This document shows positions 21,601 through 31,212 of a stretch of 64,000 bases of DNA, in pieces. Position numbers and translations under genes: made by a program. A model generated the notes under the pieces. It was not told the origin of the DNA. It saw only the letters and a program-made list of their open reading frames with translations, and did not search any database. The stretch comes from Diphasiastrum complanatum (taxonomy: Eukaryota; Streptophyta; Lycopodiopsida; Lycopodiales; Lycopodiaceae), in NCBI GenBank assembly GCA_029204225.1, contig CM055106.1:22824095-22888094 (forward strand). The letters are read 5' to 3'. Position 1 is the first letter of the stretch. Each line of letters begins with the position of its first letter.

Positions 21601-21648
21601 TGATATACTATTATTCAACTGCTTCCCAATAATCAACTCAAAGTCTCC
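18631..21648 (+). pseudogene. Copia-2 gag-protease-integrase-RT (first part)
   Basis: Gag starts at ATG 18631 (INRLDGSNYHL-stop-KFKMKV; ELWNIIDGTKAKPEG; SKLHLRKKFFTLRM). There is a degenerate knuckle (FYRYCKRIGPEIKDC, about 19385), a protease block YLDSRATKHMTHH (about 19580), GAG-pre-integrase (LWHFRLGHLNFNSIKQM), and integrase (LVHSNICGPMQ; FIDEISRRT; LLCTNGGGEF, where the expected SDNGGEF Asp is Asn; SNGVAERKN). RT follows from 20990 (WKATMDMEFDSL; WIFKVKYDVEGRLNRYKARLVAKGYS; HQMDAQTAFLNENIEEKIFM) to LYVDDILLF at about 21590. Many stops and frameshifts. Gag is closest to copia-6 in this window. At about 21648 gypsy-2 sequence replaces it. The copia 3' end resumes at 24406, with the RT end and most of RNase H lost. 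Confidence 0.9.
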
Positions 21649-23276
21649 CTGAGAATCAATGCCAACAAGTGAGTGTGTAACTGCATCACGTACAAATGTC
21701 AATGTCTACTGTGTCAAGTGCAGTGTAACGGCTCCAAGAGATGCAAACCAATCAGCACCAAGGATAAGATCATAACGCTCCATAGGAATAATGTAAAGAT
21801 CTACCTGTCGAGAAAAATCTCCAATGCGGTATGGTAAACGTTGAAACATATGAGAACTAGGAAAAGAATGGGAACTGACAACCTCAACTGTGAGAGGCTG
21901 TGAAGCAGGAACAGGTGAAGCACGGATCCGACTAGTGATATAACTACTAAGAAAAGAATGAGTGCTGTCAGTATCAACTAAAGCAATATACTCACGACCT
22001 GTAATACGTACACGTAACCGAATGGAGCAAGGACCAAGACGCCCTGTCCAAGTAGCATAGGCAAGCTGACCGTGGCAAGTAGCAGGAAGTAAATCAGTGG
22101 AAGGCTCAAAGGATAGGTCAGGCTCATCAAAAATATGAATGTAGATATTGGAATCATCTGGAGTAGTGCCCTCATAGTAAAAAACAGCAGTAGTAGTAGG
22201 GAGAAGTTGACGGCAATCACGAGCAAAATGGTCAGGACTCTTATAACGAAAGCAAAGACGCTTCTGCTGAAGGTCAGTGAACTCTGCATACGTGTAATGT
22301 CGGACAAAAGCAGGTCGAGGAGTCGGAGGACGAGGAGACGAAGGGACAATGGAAAGAGTTGGAACAGAAGGGGCAGGTGTAGGGGTGGATGTAGCGGGAA
22401 AAGATGAAGCAGAAGGACGAGGTCGGGAGAAGTGAGAAGGAAGGGTGTCAGAGTACTTATGCTGTAAAGTACTGGCAAGAGACATCACCTCAACAAGTGT
22501 GGGAGGACAGAAGGAAGAAACATCATAACATAAAGCACCACGAAGCCCAGCAATGTAACGAGAAACAAGCTCAGTGGGCTGTAGATCTGTGAAAAGATAA
22601 AAAAACTCCATAAGCTTATCTATATAAGAGGAAAGATCACTGGTCTGAGTGAGACTACGAAATGTATCACGTTGGCGGTCGAGCCACTGAGGATCAATCA
22701 TAGCATGACGGAGGTCACAACAAAAAGTATGCCATACATGGAGCCCTTCCCGATCAGGATCAGCTCTATAAACTCGCCACCATGTGGCGACGCGTCCATC
22801 TAAATGTAAAGCAGCCAACTGGATCTTCTGAGGATCAGTCTTAGGGTAGATTTGAGAATATGTGTCAAGCTTAGCAAACCAATTCCCTAATAAGTTCTCG
22901 TATGAGGAACCGGAAAACCGGAATAGGTAGCAAGTTGTACCCTATCACGAGAGTCTCGAGCAAAGTGTGGCTCAGGAAGTGGGGGACGTGAAAAGAAACC
23001 AGGAGGTGGGTTAGGTGGAATGAATGGTCCACCACCAAGCTGACTAGCAGAGGAAGATGGAAATCCAAGTGGAGGGGGAGTCCCAAATAAAGGAAAAATA
23101 GGAGCTTTACTAGGACCATGAGGCTATAAAGAATCAATCTGTGATTGCATAGTAGCAAAACCCATCGTAATGGTATCGAAGCGAAGAACGAGGCCACAAA
23201 GGGTCTCATCCATGGGACGAAACTGATCGGATAAGGTTTCTTGAGTAGTCTCACTCGGGGTAGGTGAATGTGCCAT
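21649..23276 (-). pseudogene. Gypsy-2 gag and protease (3' truncated)
   Basis: Same family as gypsy-1. On - Gag starts near MAHSPTPSETTQETL (23276). It is interrupted by TAG after QIDSL and by a frameshift near 22880, then runs open for 370 codons (22818-21709): ATWWRVYRADPDREG, MIDPQWLDRQRD, ELVSRYIAGLRGAL, and a knuckle CFRYKSPDHFARDC in which the second Cys is Tyr. It passes through the intact Gag-protease linker into protease ALVDTDSTHSFLS (DTD for DTG) and YDLILGADWFASLGAV. This copy shows what the junction broken in gypsy-1 looked like. Sequence stops at about 21649, just after the linker to RT. Confidence 0.9.
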
Positions 23277-23962
23277 AATAATAGTGGAAGGAATAGACGA
23301 AAACTTGAGAGAGCTGACTCTTGTCGTCACCCCAAATTAGTCTATTAAAACCACTATTATCACAACTAAGAAAGGACAGCAATCATCAAATGAAAAAAGT
23401 GAAAATGAAAGCTGTAAAAATGCGTTGGACAGCTAGGAGGCAAGTGACAAATTGGAGTATCAAACGAAGTTGGAATTTTGTGAAATTTGGTTGAGGATGG
23501 GCAATGGACAGCCTGCAAACAAGGTGTGAAAAATGGCTGCAAACGGAGACAACAACGGATGAAAGTGAAAAGTATGAAGCGGCTGGATAGCCTGCAAACA
23601 AAAGTGAGAGGGCTGAAAATGGGAGGAGGAACGGATGAAAGAGATGAGGGAATTGGGCGCTGGAGAGCCTGCAAACAAGCTGGAAATGGGTGATAGAGGG
23701 TTGGAACTTGGGCACCGGAAATTATCTGTCCAAAAAAAAAAAAAAAATTTCCAGCCGCCAAATTTAGTGAAAGTACTTTTTCTAACTATCTGCTAAAGCT
23801 CCGCCAAGGAAAATGCTTTGATAGGAGCTGGTCCTCCTCCAAACTGTGCTGAATGTTGCTGAAGCAAAGAGACAAAAGCTCTCAGCAAAGAGAAAAAAAA
23901 TCAGCAAGAAAAATGGGCACCCAATCAGAAAATCAGATCTGAAATTCAGCAATCAGGAAAGT
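23277..23962 (-). other. Gypsy-2 5' leader
   Basis: Untranslated leader between primer-binding site and gag. A purine-rich + strand and an A-run at about 23730 are the only marks. Open frames here are low-complexity and not credible genes. Confidence 0.6.
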
Positions 23963-23974
23963 GCTCTGATACCA
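23963..23974 (-). promoter_or_regulatory. Primer-binding site of gypsy-2 (tRNA-iMet)
   Basis: On - tggtatcagagc, the exact consensus complementary to the initiator tRNA-Met 3' end, 5 bp after the LTR end. Confidence 0.9.
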
Positions 23975-23979
23975 AGCTA

Positions 23980-24399
23980 TGAATAGAGCCATAGCTAATC
24001 TAGAGCTAGGTTATGAAAGCATCACATAAGCAAGGCTTAAGCTATGAAAGCAGCACATAAGCAAGACTTAACCCTAGAAACTAGGAAACAGAGAGATTGA
24101 GGAGGCTAAAGAGAGAGATCAATATCATCAGCTGAATAACAAATGACACAGTTTCCCTACTTATAGCCAAGAGGAAGCGTCCGATGGCTAGGGCCCAACT
24201 GGGAGGAAAAATAGTGTGCCCTCCAAGAAGGCCCCCACTCTCCAGTAATATGTCCAAATGGCCTAATAATGAATAATAAGGCCAAAGGACAACCATATAG
24301 TCTAAGAGTCACTAATGAATAAAAAAGGGCCCAAGGCCTGCTTATGCATAAAGTAAAGTAAATGTAAATGGACGCGGCGAATGTAATGAGCCGAGTCCA
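23980..24399 (-). mobile_element. Gypsy-2 5' LTR
   Basis: About 420 bp. Homologous to the LTR at 6455-6895. On - it runs TGGACTCGGC ... CTCTATTCA. It contains a small internal duplication (tatgaaagcakcacataagcaag, about 24012 and 24045). The flank beyond 24405 is the copia-2 RNase H end, so this is the outer edge of the nested insertion. Confidence 0.88.
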
Positions 24400-24405
24400 T
24401 AACTA

Positions 24406-24679
24406 TCTGCTAGCAGGAAATCGACCTTGCACAGTCACATCCAACAACCATATTTTGTGACAACTAAAGCACCATAGGTGATTTCATTCTCGAAGCAAGC
24501 ATATCAAAATCAGATATCACTATTTGAGAGAGAAAGTACAAAGCAAGGAGGTATCCTTAGTCTATTGCAGGACAGAATCAATGCCAGCAAATTACTTCAC
24601 AAAGTCTCTGTCAAAGGAGCACCATCTCAGATTCAACGACATGTTGAATCTGAAAATCAAAAGTTTTCAGGATCGACAT
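24406..24679 (+). pseudogene. Copia-2 RNase H C-terminus (resumed after gypsy-2)
   Basis: One frame reads FHSRSKHIKIRYHYLRER, then KEVSLVYCRTESMPANYFTKSLS, the standard end of copia RNase H (HARTKHIEIRYHFIRE ... T..QxADIxTKxL). It is followed by the purine tract and LTR, confirming that gypsy-2 sits within copia-2. Confidence 0.85.
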
Positions 24680-24689
24680 TAAGGGGGAG
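24680..24689 (+). promoter_or_regulatory. Polypurine tract of copia-2
   Basis: taagggggag directly before the TGTTA of the LTR. Confidence 0.75.
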
Positions 24690-25284
24690 TGTTAAAATTT
24701 GATGCTCAACCTCAAATCCATCAATAATGAGCAACTGAAAAACCAAAAATAGAGGGCTCGAGTTTCTGAGCAGAAGATCAAAAAATTTAGATTCGAATTT
24801 TCTAGAGATTTACAATATTGGATCGACTTGAAAATTTCTATATTTTTTGAATCAGTATTTTTTGAGTCATTATACATTTTTCGGTACTGTTGCCGACCCA
24901 ACGACTTCGTGTTGACAGTCCGCTTTGTAAATGCATTAACTATAATGAGGCGGTTGTAATAGCTGAAACAAAAGGTAGTTGTCGATATTTTATAGGATAC
25001 TAGATCCTAGAATCTTCATCAGAAAACTTCTTTTGATTATTCGAGTTTTTCCTTGTAGCCAGTGTTATCACGCTCAACGATTGTAAGCTGAAGTTATCAC
25101 TTCAAGCATTGTACTCACTATTTGATATAAATTAGAGTGCAATTCTCAGTCTCACTACTGTATTGTTTCATTGAGCATTTGTCTGAATCATTCAAATTTG
25201 AACGTTCTGCTTCTAACTGTGGCGCTTCGGATCCTACACCTAGCTCGGTCATCAACTTCCGCTCATTCCCACTAATCTCTGACA
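24690..25284 (+). mobile_element. Copia-2 3' LTR
   Basis: Starts TGTTAAAATTTG after the purine tract and plausibly ends ...CTCTGACA at 25284. It has a TATA-like gatataaatta near 25123. No matching 5' LTR is present upstream of 18631, so the right end is inferred from the terminal CA. Confidence 0.65.
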
Positions 25285-25487
25285 AGGTATGCCAACTCAT
25301 TTGTTTCTTATCTACATATGTATACTCCCACATAAATGTGTTGGCTATTCATATGGTGGAATGGCTAGACCCATATTCTTAGCTTTCATATCACATCTTT
25401 GATCACTGAATAATGCATGACATTTCTGTAGATCGAACAACATTTTATTAGATCAATGATTTTATTGCAAATGTTTTTTCACACAAT

Positions 25488-25958
25488 TTGAAATTTGGTT
25501 ACGTTGAACCACCGATCAATGTAAGGCATAAATTCTTTTTTCTTTTTTTGTACAAATTTTCTCTTGCCACTTTGCGTCAATCAACCAATGTTCGTTTTGA
25601 TCCTAATCGCAGTTGGCCGTGCATAGTCGCTAATAAATTCGGTATGGTGGGTGCAAAGGAAAAAAATAAATTTCAACTTGTTTTTGAGATTGTGCCGATT
25701 TCAATTTGCCAATCGCTATTGTTTGCTTTCTGCCAAAGTATGATATGCTCAATTTTGCTTCACACTAAATTGAATCATCGCACAATTGACAATTACATGA
25801 AGCATTTATCATGTTACATTAGTCAATCTCCAGAAAAGTATAAAAAACTAGCAAACATATTTACAAGGGAAACATACTTGTTTATGAACCAATCATTTAA
25901 AAGATTGTCGATTATAAACAACAATCGTACAACACATGTATTGTCATCAATTAAATAA
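25488..25958 (+). CDS. Hypothetical 156-codon open frame
   Basis: Starts MKFGYVEPPINVRHKF and ends near TTHVLSSIK. It contains a hydrophobic stretch (FEIVPISICQSLLFAFCQS) that could be a membrane segment. A frame this long is uncommon in AT-rich DNA, but no family is recognised, no promoter or intron signal stands out, and its 3' end overlaps a repeated stretch (about 25890-25970). It may be chance or a transposon scrap. Confidence 0.2.
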   Translation: MKFGYVEPPINVRHKFFFLFLYKFSLATLRQSTNVRFDPNRSWPCIVANKFGMVGAKEKNKFQLVFEIVPISICQSLLFAFCQSMICSILLHTKLNHRTIDNYMKHLSCYISQSPEKYKKLANIFTRETYLFMNQSFKRLSIINNNRTTHVLSSIK

Positions 25959-26019
25959 AACAAGTTGCAATAAATGTTGTATTTGTGCTGTTATAAATAG
26001 CTTAAAGAAAACAAATCTT

Positions 26020-27045
26020 TTAATAACTACCAACTATGAAATTGGTATTTTAGAGAGTTCTAAGGAAACCTAATAAATAATAAAACTATTGATCACAAAA
26101 CGACACTATAGAATACATGTATTATCATCATTTTAACAAAGCAAATTGCATAATATGTCATCTTCATAATGCAACAAGTACCTTGGAAGAAGAAGATGAA
26201 TAGCTTGAAAAGAAAATAATTATGTCAAACAACAACATTTATGGAATTTACTTGCCAAACATCTCTAAGAAAACTTTGTAAAGTACTTGACATTTTCCGG
26301 TATCGTTAAGTTGGTTGTTAGTGTGCCATCTTTTTGATCAATCATACTTGATGGCAGAACGAGAAGCGACGATTTTTCTCTCAAAATTATAAACTGGGAG
26401 ATTCGCCTATCTCCCAAATGTATGATGGGATACGAAGTCCAAAATTGCCAATGCATAAATTGTCATGGAAAATATCAAATACAATACAAAGTTTTCTTGG
26501 CTCTTGCAGAAAACGAAATTCGAAATTTCCATGATTACAAACTGACATATTGATGAAATCTAAATACTTATTTTGGTGAAAACTAATGAAAGCAATAGAT
26601 TTCCAAATATGTATACTGAATACACAAATTTTAATGGTTTCATACAATTTGCTTTGATAAGAGTCACGTATGCAAAGTATTATTAAGTTATGGAAAGTTA
26701 AAAGTATGATTTTTTGTTTTATCTAATTTTGAAAATTCATATATATAAAGAATATTTGGAGCTAGCCTGATTAAAGGACGCGAAGGTGTGGAACAATGAA
26801 TATTTTCAACTCATAGGACAAATATTATAGACACTTGCACGAATGTGGATGAGCTTGTGAATACACCTTGCAACATTATGCAAACGAAAAATAGAATGAT
26901 GAGCAATTACCAACTCTTTCGAAAATTGTCAACTATGAAATTCGTATTTCAAAGAATATTAACAAAACTTAGTAAATTAAAAAACTATCAATTATAAAAC
27001 AACTACTTATGAATTTAACAAAGCAACTTGCATAACATATTTGAT
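26020..27045. repeat. Diverged direct repeat (about 130 bp, 2-3 copies)
   Basis: 26020-26160 and 26925-27045 share caactatgaaattsgtattt, then aatayaaaactatyratyayaa, and then taacaaagcaamttgcataa. A third, weaker copy is at about 25890-25970. Confidence 0.6.
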
Positions 27046-27596
27046 TTTTTATGTTGACTCTCTTCTATACAATTCTTGGAAAGCAATATCACTAAATCAA
27101 AACAATTTTTAACAATCAACTGAATATTTTCACATTCATTTGCTATTTCAATTATCAATCATATTTCATGAACTATTAAAGGTAAATTATTTAGATTGTC
27201 TTAAAGTACATTGGACAATGTTTGAAGGAGTCGACCTAGTTGAATATTTCATTCGGTCTTTTCATTCATCTTTGGCTTCCATAGAATTTCCAAGAACAAT
27301 GGAGTAACCGACTAACAAAGAAATGCTTATATCCTGAAATTTGCTACGATGGTGTGGCCGTTCTCATCATTGACTGTGCCTGTGCTTAGGCATAGGAATC
27401 GCAACATGGAATAGGCAAATATAGCTTTCATAGGTATGAGTTTAGGACCCAAGCAAACTGGTAAAATCTTACCCTAAGTAAAGAAAGTGATGCTTAATAT
27501 AACTTAAGTTGCTTCTGTCTTAAAGTTTCATCCTTGCTAATTAGTCAACTCATGAAACAAAATGCTAGTTGAAATATTCAAAGGATTCATCATAGG

Positions 27597-27837
27597 TTGG
27601 CTAAACAACCAAGGGTGACATTTGGTAAAGTGTATGTCAAAAAGCCGAAGACAAGATTCAAAATGAGAATGTGGCTGAGAGATCTAAAGAAAAGTTGCAG
27701 GACTAAAATACAAGTCTTGGACAACAAATTTTGGAATGCATCGTCAAGCTCGAGTGTGTATGTTAGCTTGATATGTTTTACTCATCACACTAGAAGCTTT
27801 ATAAAAGGTTATGCGAGTTTGACTCCATGATTATATG
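27597..27837 (+). other. Unrecognised frame before copia-3
   Basis: A 77-codon frame rich in Lys/Arg (KPKTRFKMRMWLRDLKKS). It could be decayed copia GAG-pre-integrase or unrelated. No diagnostic residues. Confidence 0.2.
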
Positions 27838-29235
27838 ACATAAAATCCATAGGAGATGCAGTCTATTTTATCACTTTCATAGATGATTACTCCAGATGGT
27901 CTACAGTCATGTTCACTAAGCACAAATCTGAAGCCTTTGAATGCTTCAGGAGATTCAAGGCCATTGCTGAGACACAAACGTCTAGGAAAGTGAAGGAACT
28001 CCGAACTGGTGGTGGCGGCGAATACCTGGCTAAACATGGCATCAAAAGACAGTTCACTACTTCCTATTCACTTCAACAGAATGGGATTGCAGAATGGAAG
28101 ACCCAAACTCTTCTCAACTCAGCCAGATCAATGCTACACCAAGCACACCTACCTGCGAAGTTATGGGTAGAAGCTAGTGCCACAACCTGTTATGTGCAGA
28201 ACAGATCCAGCACCAAAGCCATCAACAACAAAACTCCTTATGAAGTTTGGCATGGGCACAAGTACAGTGTCAGCCATTTCAAAATCTTTGATTGTGTATG
28301 TTTTGTTCACATTCCTAAATAACTTAGGAAGAAGCTAGATCATAGGACAAATAAATGTATTTTCATTGGATATCCTGATGAATATAAAGCTTATAAAGTT
28401 TATGATCCATCCACCAATGTAGTATTTGTCTCTAGGGATGTAATATTTCAAGAACATGCATATTATGATTTCAAACAGCCATTGATAGATGATGCTATGT
28501 TATTTCATCCTATTCTGCGTAGCATTCAACCTTTCAACATTGATGATTCTTCTATAGAACCTGTAGCTACAGCTACAAAAGCCGGGCAGCAGAGAGTACC
28601 TGTCACCAGACCAGACCAAGCAAGCTCGAGCAGATCTAGAGAAGTTCAAGAAGAAGAATCAATGCATCTTGGTCAACACAATGTCCGCAGATTCTCATGG
28701 ACTCGGACAGTTCCTGAGAGGTATACACCTCAATCATTTAGGACTTCATCTGAAGAACCAGAGAGCCTAGCTGAAGCAATTAACTCCAAGGATGTTGTGA
28801 AGTGGCAAGAAGCTACGGAAAGCGAGTACAACTCACTTTTGACGAACCATACCTAGACATTGGTCGACCTCCCCACTCACAAGAGAGTTATCGACAACAA
28901 GTAGGTCTTCAAGAAGAAGATCAACTCTGATGCTTCCATTGCTAAATGGAAAGCACGCCTGGTGGCTAGCAACTGCCAAAGACCTCGAAACGCACCAAAT
29001 GGATGTCAAGACAACATTTCTCAATAGCAACATCAAAGAGGAGTTTTATACCTTCCAACTGAAAGGATTCAAAGTCAAAGGCCAAGAGCACAAAGTGTGC
29101 AAGCTGCACAAAGCAATCTACGGTCTAAAACAGGCCGCAAGGGCATGGTTCGATAGAATTAACTCTTATCTCATTCAATTGGAATTTGCAAACAATTCAG
29201 TTGACTATAATATTTATTCAAAGCATATAGGCACT
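27838..29235 (+). pseudogene. Copia-3 integrase-RT fragment
   Basis: Starts inside integrase (VYFITFIDDYSRWSTVMF). The second catalytic block is eroded to ELRTGGGGEYL, and the Glu block is NGIAEWKTQTLLNSA. The integrase C-terminal region (KAINNKTPYEVWHG; KCIFIGYPDEYKAYKVYD; VVFVSRDVIFQE) is intact enough to recognise. RT starts with WQEATESEYNSLL, with KWKARLVAS and HQMDVKTTFLNSNIKEEFY, then VCKLHKAIYGLKQAARAWFDRIN near 29095-29160, and breaks off before the YVDD block at about 29235. Stops at 28321 and 28855 and a frameshift near 28940. No LTR of its own. Confidence 0.88.
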
Positions 29236-29254
29236 GTGAAAAAGTGGATCTTGA

Positions 29255-29551
29255 ATGGATCCAAACTCCCAAAATACTTGGCTAAGATCTTTGCAAAACA
29301 AGCTACAAAAACTGAAAATGGCAAAGCATCCTAATGCTACCTTTGATACACATGAACTTGACAAAGCATTCAAGAGACAAAAGAAACTAATAAAAGGTAC
29401 TGATGGCAGCCAAAAACAACAGCATACCAACCCTACAACATCAGCCTACCACTTTTGGAAACCTCTTAAGATCATACACAAAAGCTTGAAGACAATTCAC
29501 AAAGCAATGCTCTCAATGGAGGAAGAAATTATTATTAGGAAGAAACTGTGA
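29255..29551 (+). CDS. Unknown Lys/Gln-rich 98-codon frame
   Basis: Lies between the copia-3 break and the copia-4 LTR. The peptide (RSLQNKLQKLKMAKH; KAFKRQKKLIKGTDGSQKQQ) resembles a short coiled or basic tail but no known family. Likely a scrap from an earlier insertion. Confidence 0.2.
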   Translation: MDPNSQNTWLRSLQNKLQKLKMAKHPNATFDTHELDKAFKRQKKLIKGTDGSQKQQHTNPTTSAYHFWKPLKIIHKSLKTIHKAMLSMEEEIIIRKKL

Positions 29552-29902
29552 CAATGATCTATTGATCTCTCTCAACAATACAATAAGTTTTTCCAACCTG
29601 TTATCCACAAATTTCAGCCTAATATAGGTGAGAGAGATGACTCTCTCTCCTCTCTCTAGAACTTAGGACCCAATTTTAGGACCCCAGTAGCCTAAAATAG
29701 CCAATTTTGGCCTATATGTCCAAATAACATGATTTTGGTGTCATTTCGAAGGTCTTGAAGTTTGGGACTTCTTTAATATAAAATATATACTAAAATAAAA
29801 GTATCGTCTCTTTTACATGTGTAAAAGGTTAGATCCAAAACTATGTACAAAAATTGCCAATTTAGGCCTCAAACTAGCTAGGAAATGTTGACAATTTTCA
29901 CA
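29547..29902 (-). mobile_element. Copia-4 LTR, extra copy
   Basis: 356 bp beginning TGTGACAATG and ending TTTTCACA on + (5-bp terminal inverted repeat TGTGA/TCACA). Nearly identical to 29987-30345. It is followed by about 80 bp of element 3' internal sequence, so it is part of a tandem duplication rather than a solo LTR. Confidence 0.9.
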
Positions 29903-29986
29903 CTCCCTCTTCAGATCTTGAACACATTCCAAGATTAGATATATGCTCATAATATGGGTCCTTTCCCAATGGTTTGGTGAAGAAAC

Positions 29987-30345
29987 TGTGACAATGATCT
30001 ATTGATCTCTCTCAACAATACAATAAGTTTCTCCAACCTGTTATCCACAAATTTCAGCCTAATATAGGTGAGAGAGATGACTCTCTCTCCTCTCTCTAGA
30101 ACTTAGGACCCAATTTTAGGACCCCAATAGCCTAAAATAGCCAATTTTGGCCTATATGTCCAAATAACATGATTTTGGTGTCATTTCAAAGGTCCTGAAG
30201 TTTGGGACTTCTTTAATATAAAATATATACTAAAATAAAAGTATCTAGGCCTCTTTTACATGTGTGAAAGGTTAGATCTAAAACTATGTACAAAAATTGC
30301 CAATTTAGGCCTCAAACTAGCTAGGAAATGTTGACAATTTTCACA
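29987..30345 (-). mobile_element. Copia-4 3' LTR
   Basis: 359 bp, TGTGA...TCACA on +. In element orientation (-) it follows the purine tract gttgaagagggag (30346-30358), as expected for a 3' LTR. An insertion tagg near 30245 distinguishes it from the extra copy. The matching 5' LTR beyond 34245 is not found. Confidence 0.9.
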
Positions 30346-30358
30346 CTCCCTCTTCAAC
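30346..30358 (-). promoter_or_regulatory. Polypurine tract of copia-4
   Basis: On - gttgaagagggag immediately before TGTGA of the LTR. The copia-5 tract at 54759-54771 is the same. Confidence 0.8.
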
Positions 30359-31212
30359 ATTGGATGCTAGATTTAACATAGATCTTGAACACATTCCAAG
30401 ATTAGATATATGCTTGTGATATAGGTCCTTTCCCAATGGTTTGGTGAAGATATCAGCCACACACTCCAATTAAGAGACATGTTGAAGCTCCACCTCTTTG
30501 GCAATGACTTGATCCCTCACAAAGTGATGAGCAATCACAATGTACTTGCTTCTAGCATGGAAAACTGGATTGGTTGCCAAGCTTTGGGCTGAAAGGTTGT
30601 CACAATAGATGATTGGTGTCTTCTTAGAATCCAGCAAGTGAAGATCCAATAGCATCCTCTTTATCCAAAGCATCTCCTTGGTGCATGTTGTCAATGCCTT
30701 GTACTCGGCCTCGGTGGAAGATAGAGAGATAGTAGGTTGCTTCTTTGATAGCCATGAGATAGCTCCCTCTCCAAGATATATTGCAAAGGCACTTGTTGAC
30801 TTCCTATCCATTTGATCACCTGCAAAATTTGAATTTGAGAAACCACAAAGGTTAGGTGAAGATCCTTCATACAAGATGCCAAAATCTCTAGATCCCGAGA
30901 GGTATCTTAGTACTCTCTTTCCTAGCTTACAATGAGCCTCACTAGGATCTTGCATGAATTGACTTAGTTTACCAACCACATAGCTTAGATCAGGTCTTGT
31001 GATGGTTAACAAAATAAGAGATCCTATGAGCTTTCTATAGAGAGTAATGTCCTTGAAGGATCTTTCATTACCTCTTATAGATAGCTTTACATTCGATTCC
31101 ATAGGAGTAGAAACTACTTTGCAATTTTACATATGAAATCTTTTTAGAATATAGTTAGAATATTTCTCTTGACAAATGAAAGTAGAATTAGAAGTCCTAA
31201 CAATATCTATTC
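30359..31212 (-). pseudogene. Copia-4 RT end and RNase H
   Basis: Continues the long gag-pol frame after a frameshift near 31213. The frame 31102-30470 reads LYRKLIGSLILLTITRPDLSY (RT thumb/connection), FSNSNFAGDQMDRKSTSAF (RNase H first block), ISWLSKKQPTISLSSTEAEY (with the RNase H Glu) and CDNLSAQSLATNPVFHARSK. The expected continuation HVS-stop-LECVADIFTKPLGKD lies in frame to 30420, so one TAA/TAG at about 30470 and the frameshift are the main lesions. Confidence 0.93.

Larger units (their letters stand above)
25285..27596. other. Mostly unassigned AT-rich DNA
   Basis: No retroelement or transposase motif is seen. It contains a 156-codon open frame (25488-25958, listed separately), two - frames at 26265-26647 without recognisable product, and diverged direct repeats near 26020 and 26925. 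Confidence 0.35.
29541..30420. repeat. 440-bp tandem duplication of LTR plus element 3' end
   Basis: Unit 1 is 29541-29980 and unit 2 starts 29981. Each comprises agaaac, the LTR, then ctccctcttca and gatcttgaacacattcc through cccaatggtttggtga. The internal 3' segment occurs truncated after unit 1 and continues into the element after unit 2. Unequal exchange or template slippage is likely. Confidence 0.85.

Noticed and set aside
23366-23761. Overlapping - strand frames of 72-131 codons in the gypsy-2 leader.
   Set aside because: Low-complexity Phe/Ser/Pro/Leu translations of a purine-rich leader, with no conserved motif, in the untranslated region before gag.
29541-30420. A miniature LTR element bounded by 29547-29902 and 29987-30345.
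   Set aside because: The about 80 bp between the LTRs is only the element's 3' internal end, repeated after the second LTR, so it is a tandem duplication.
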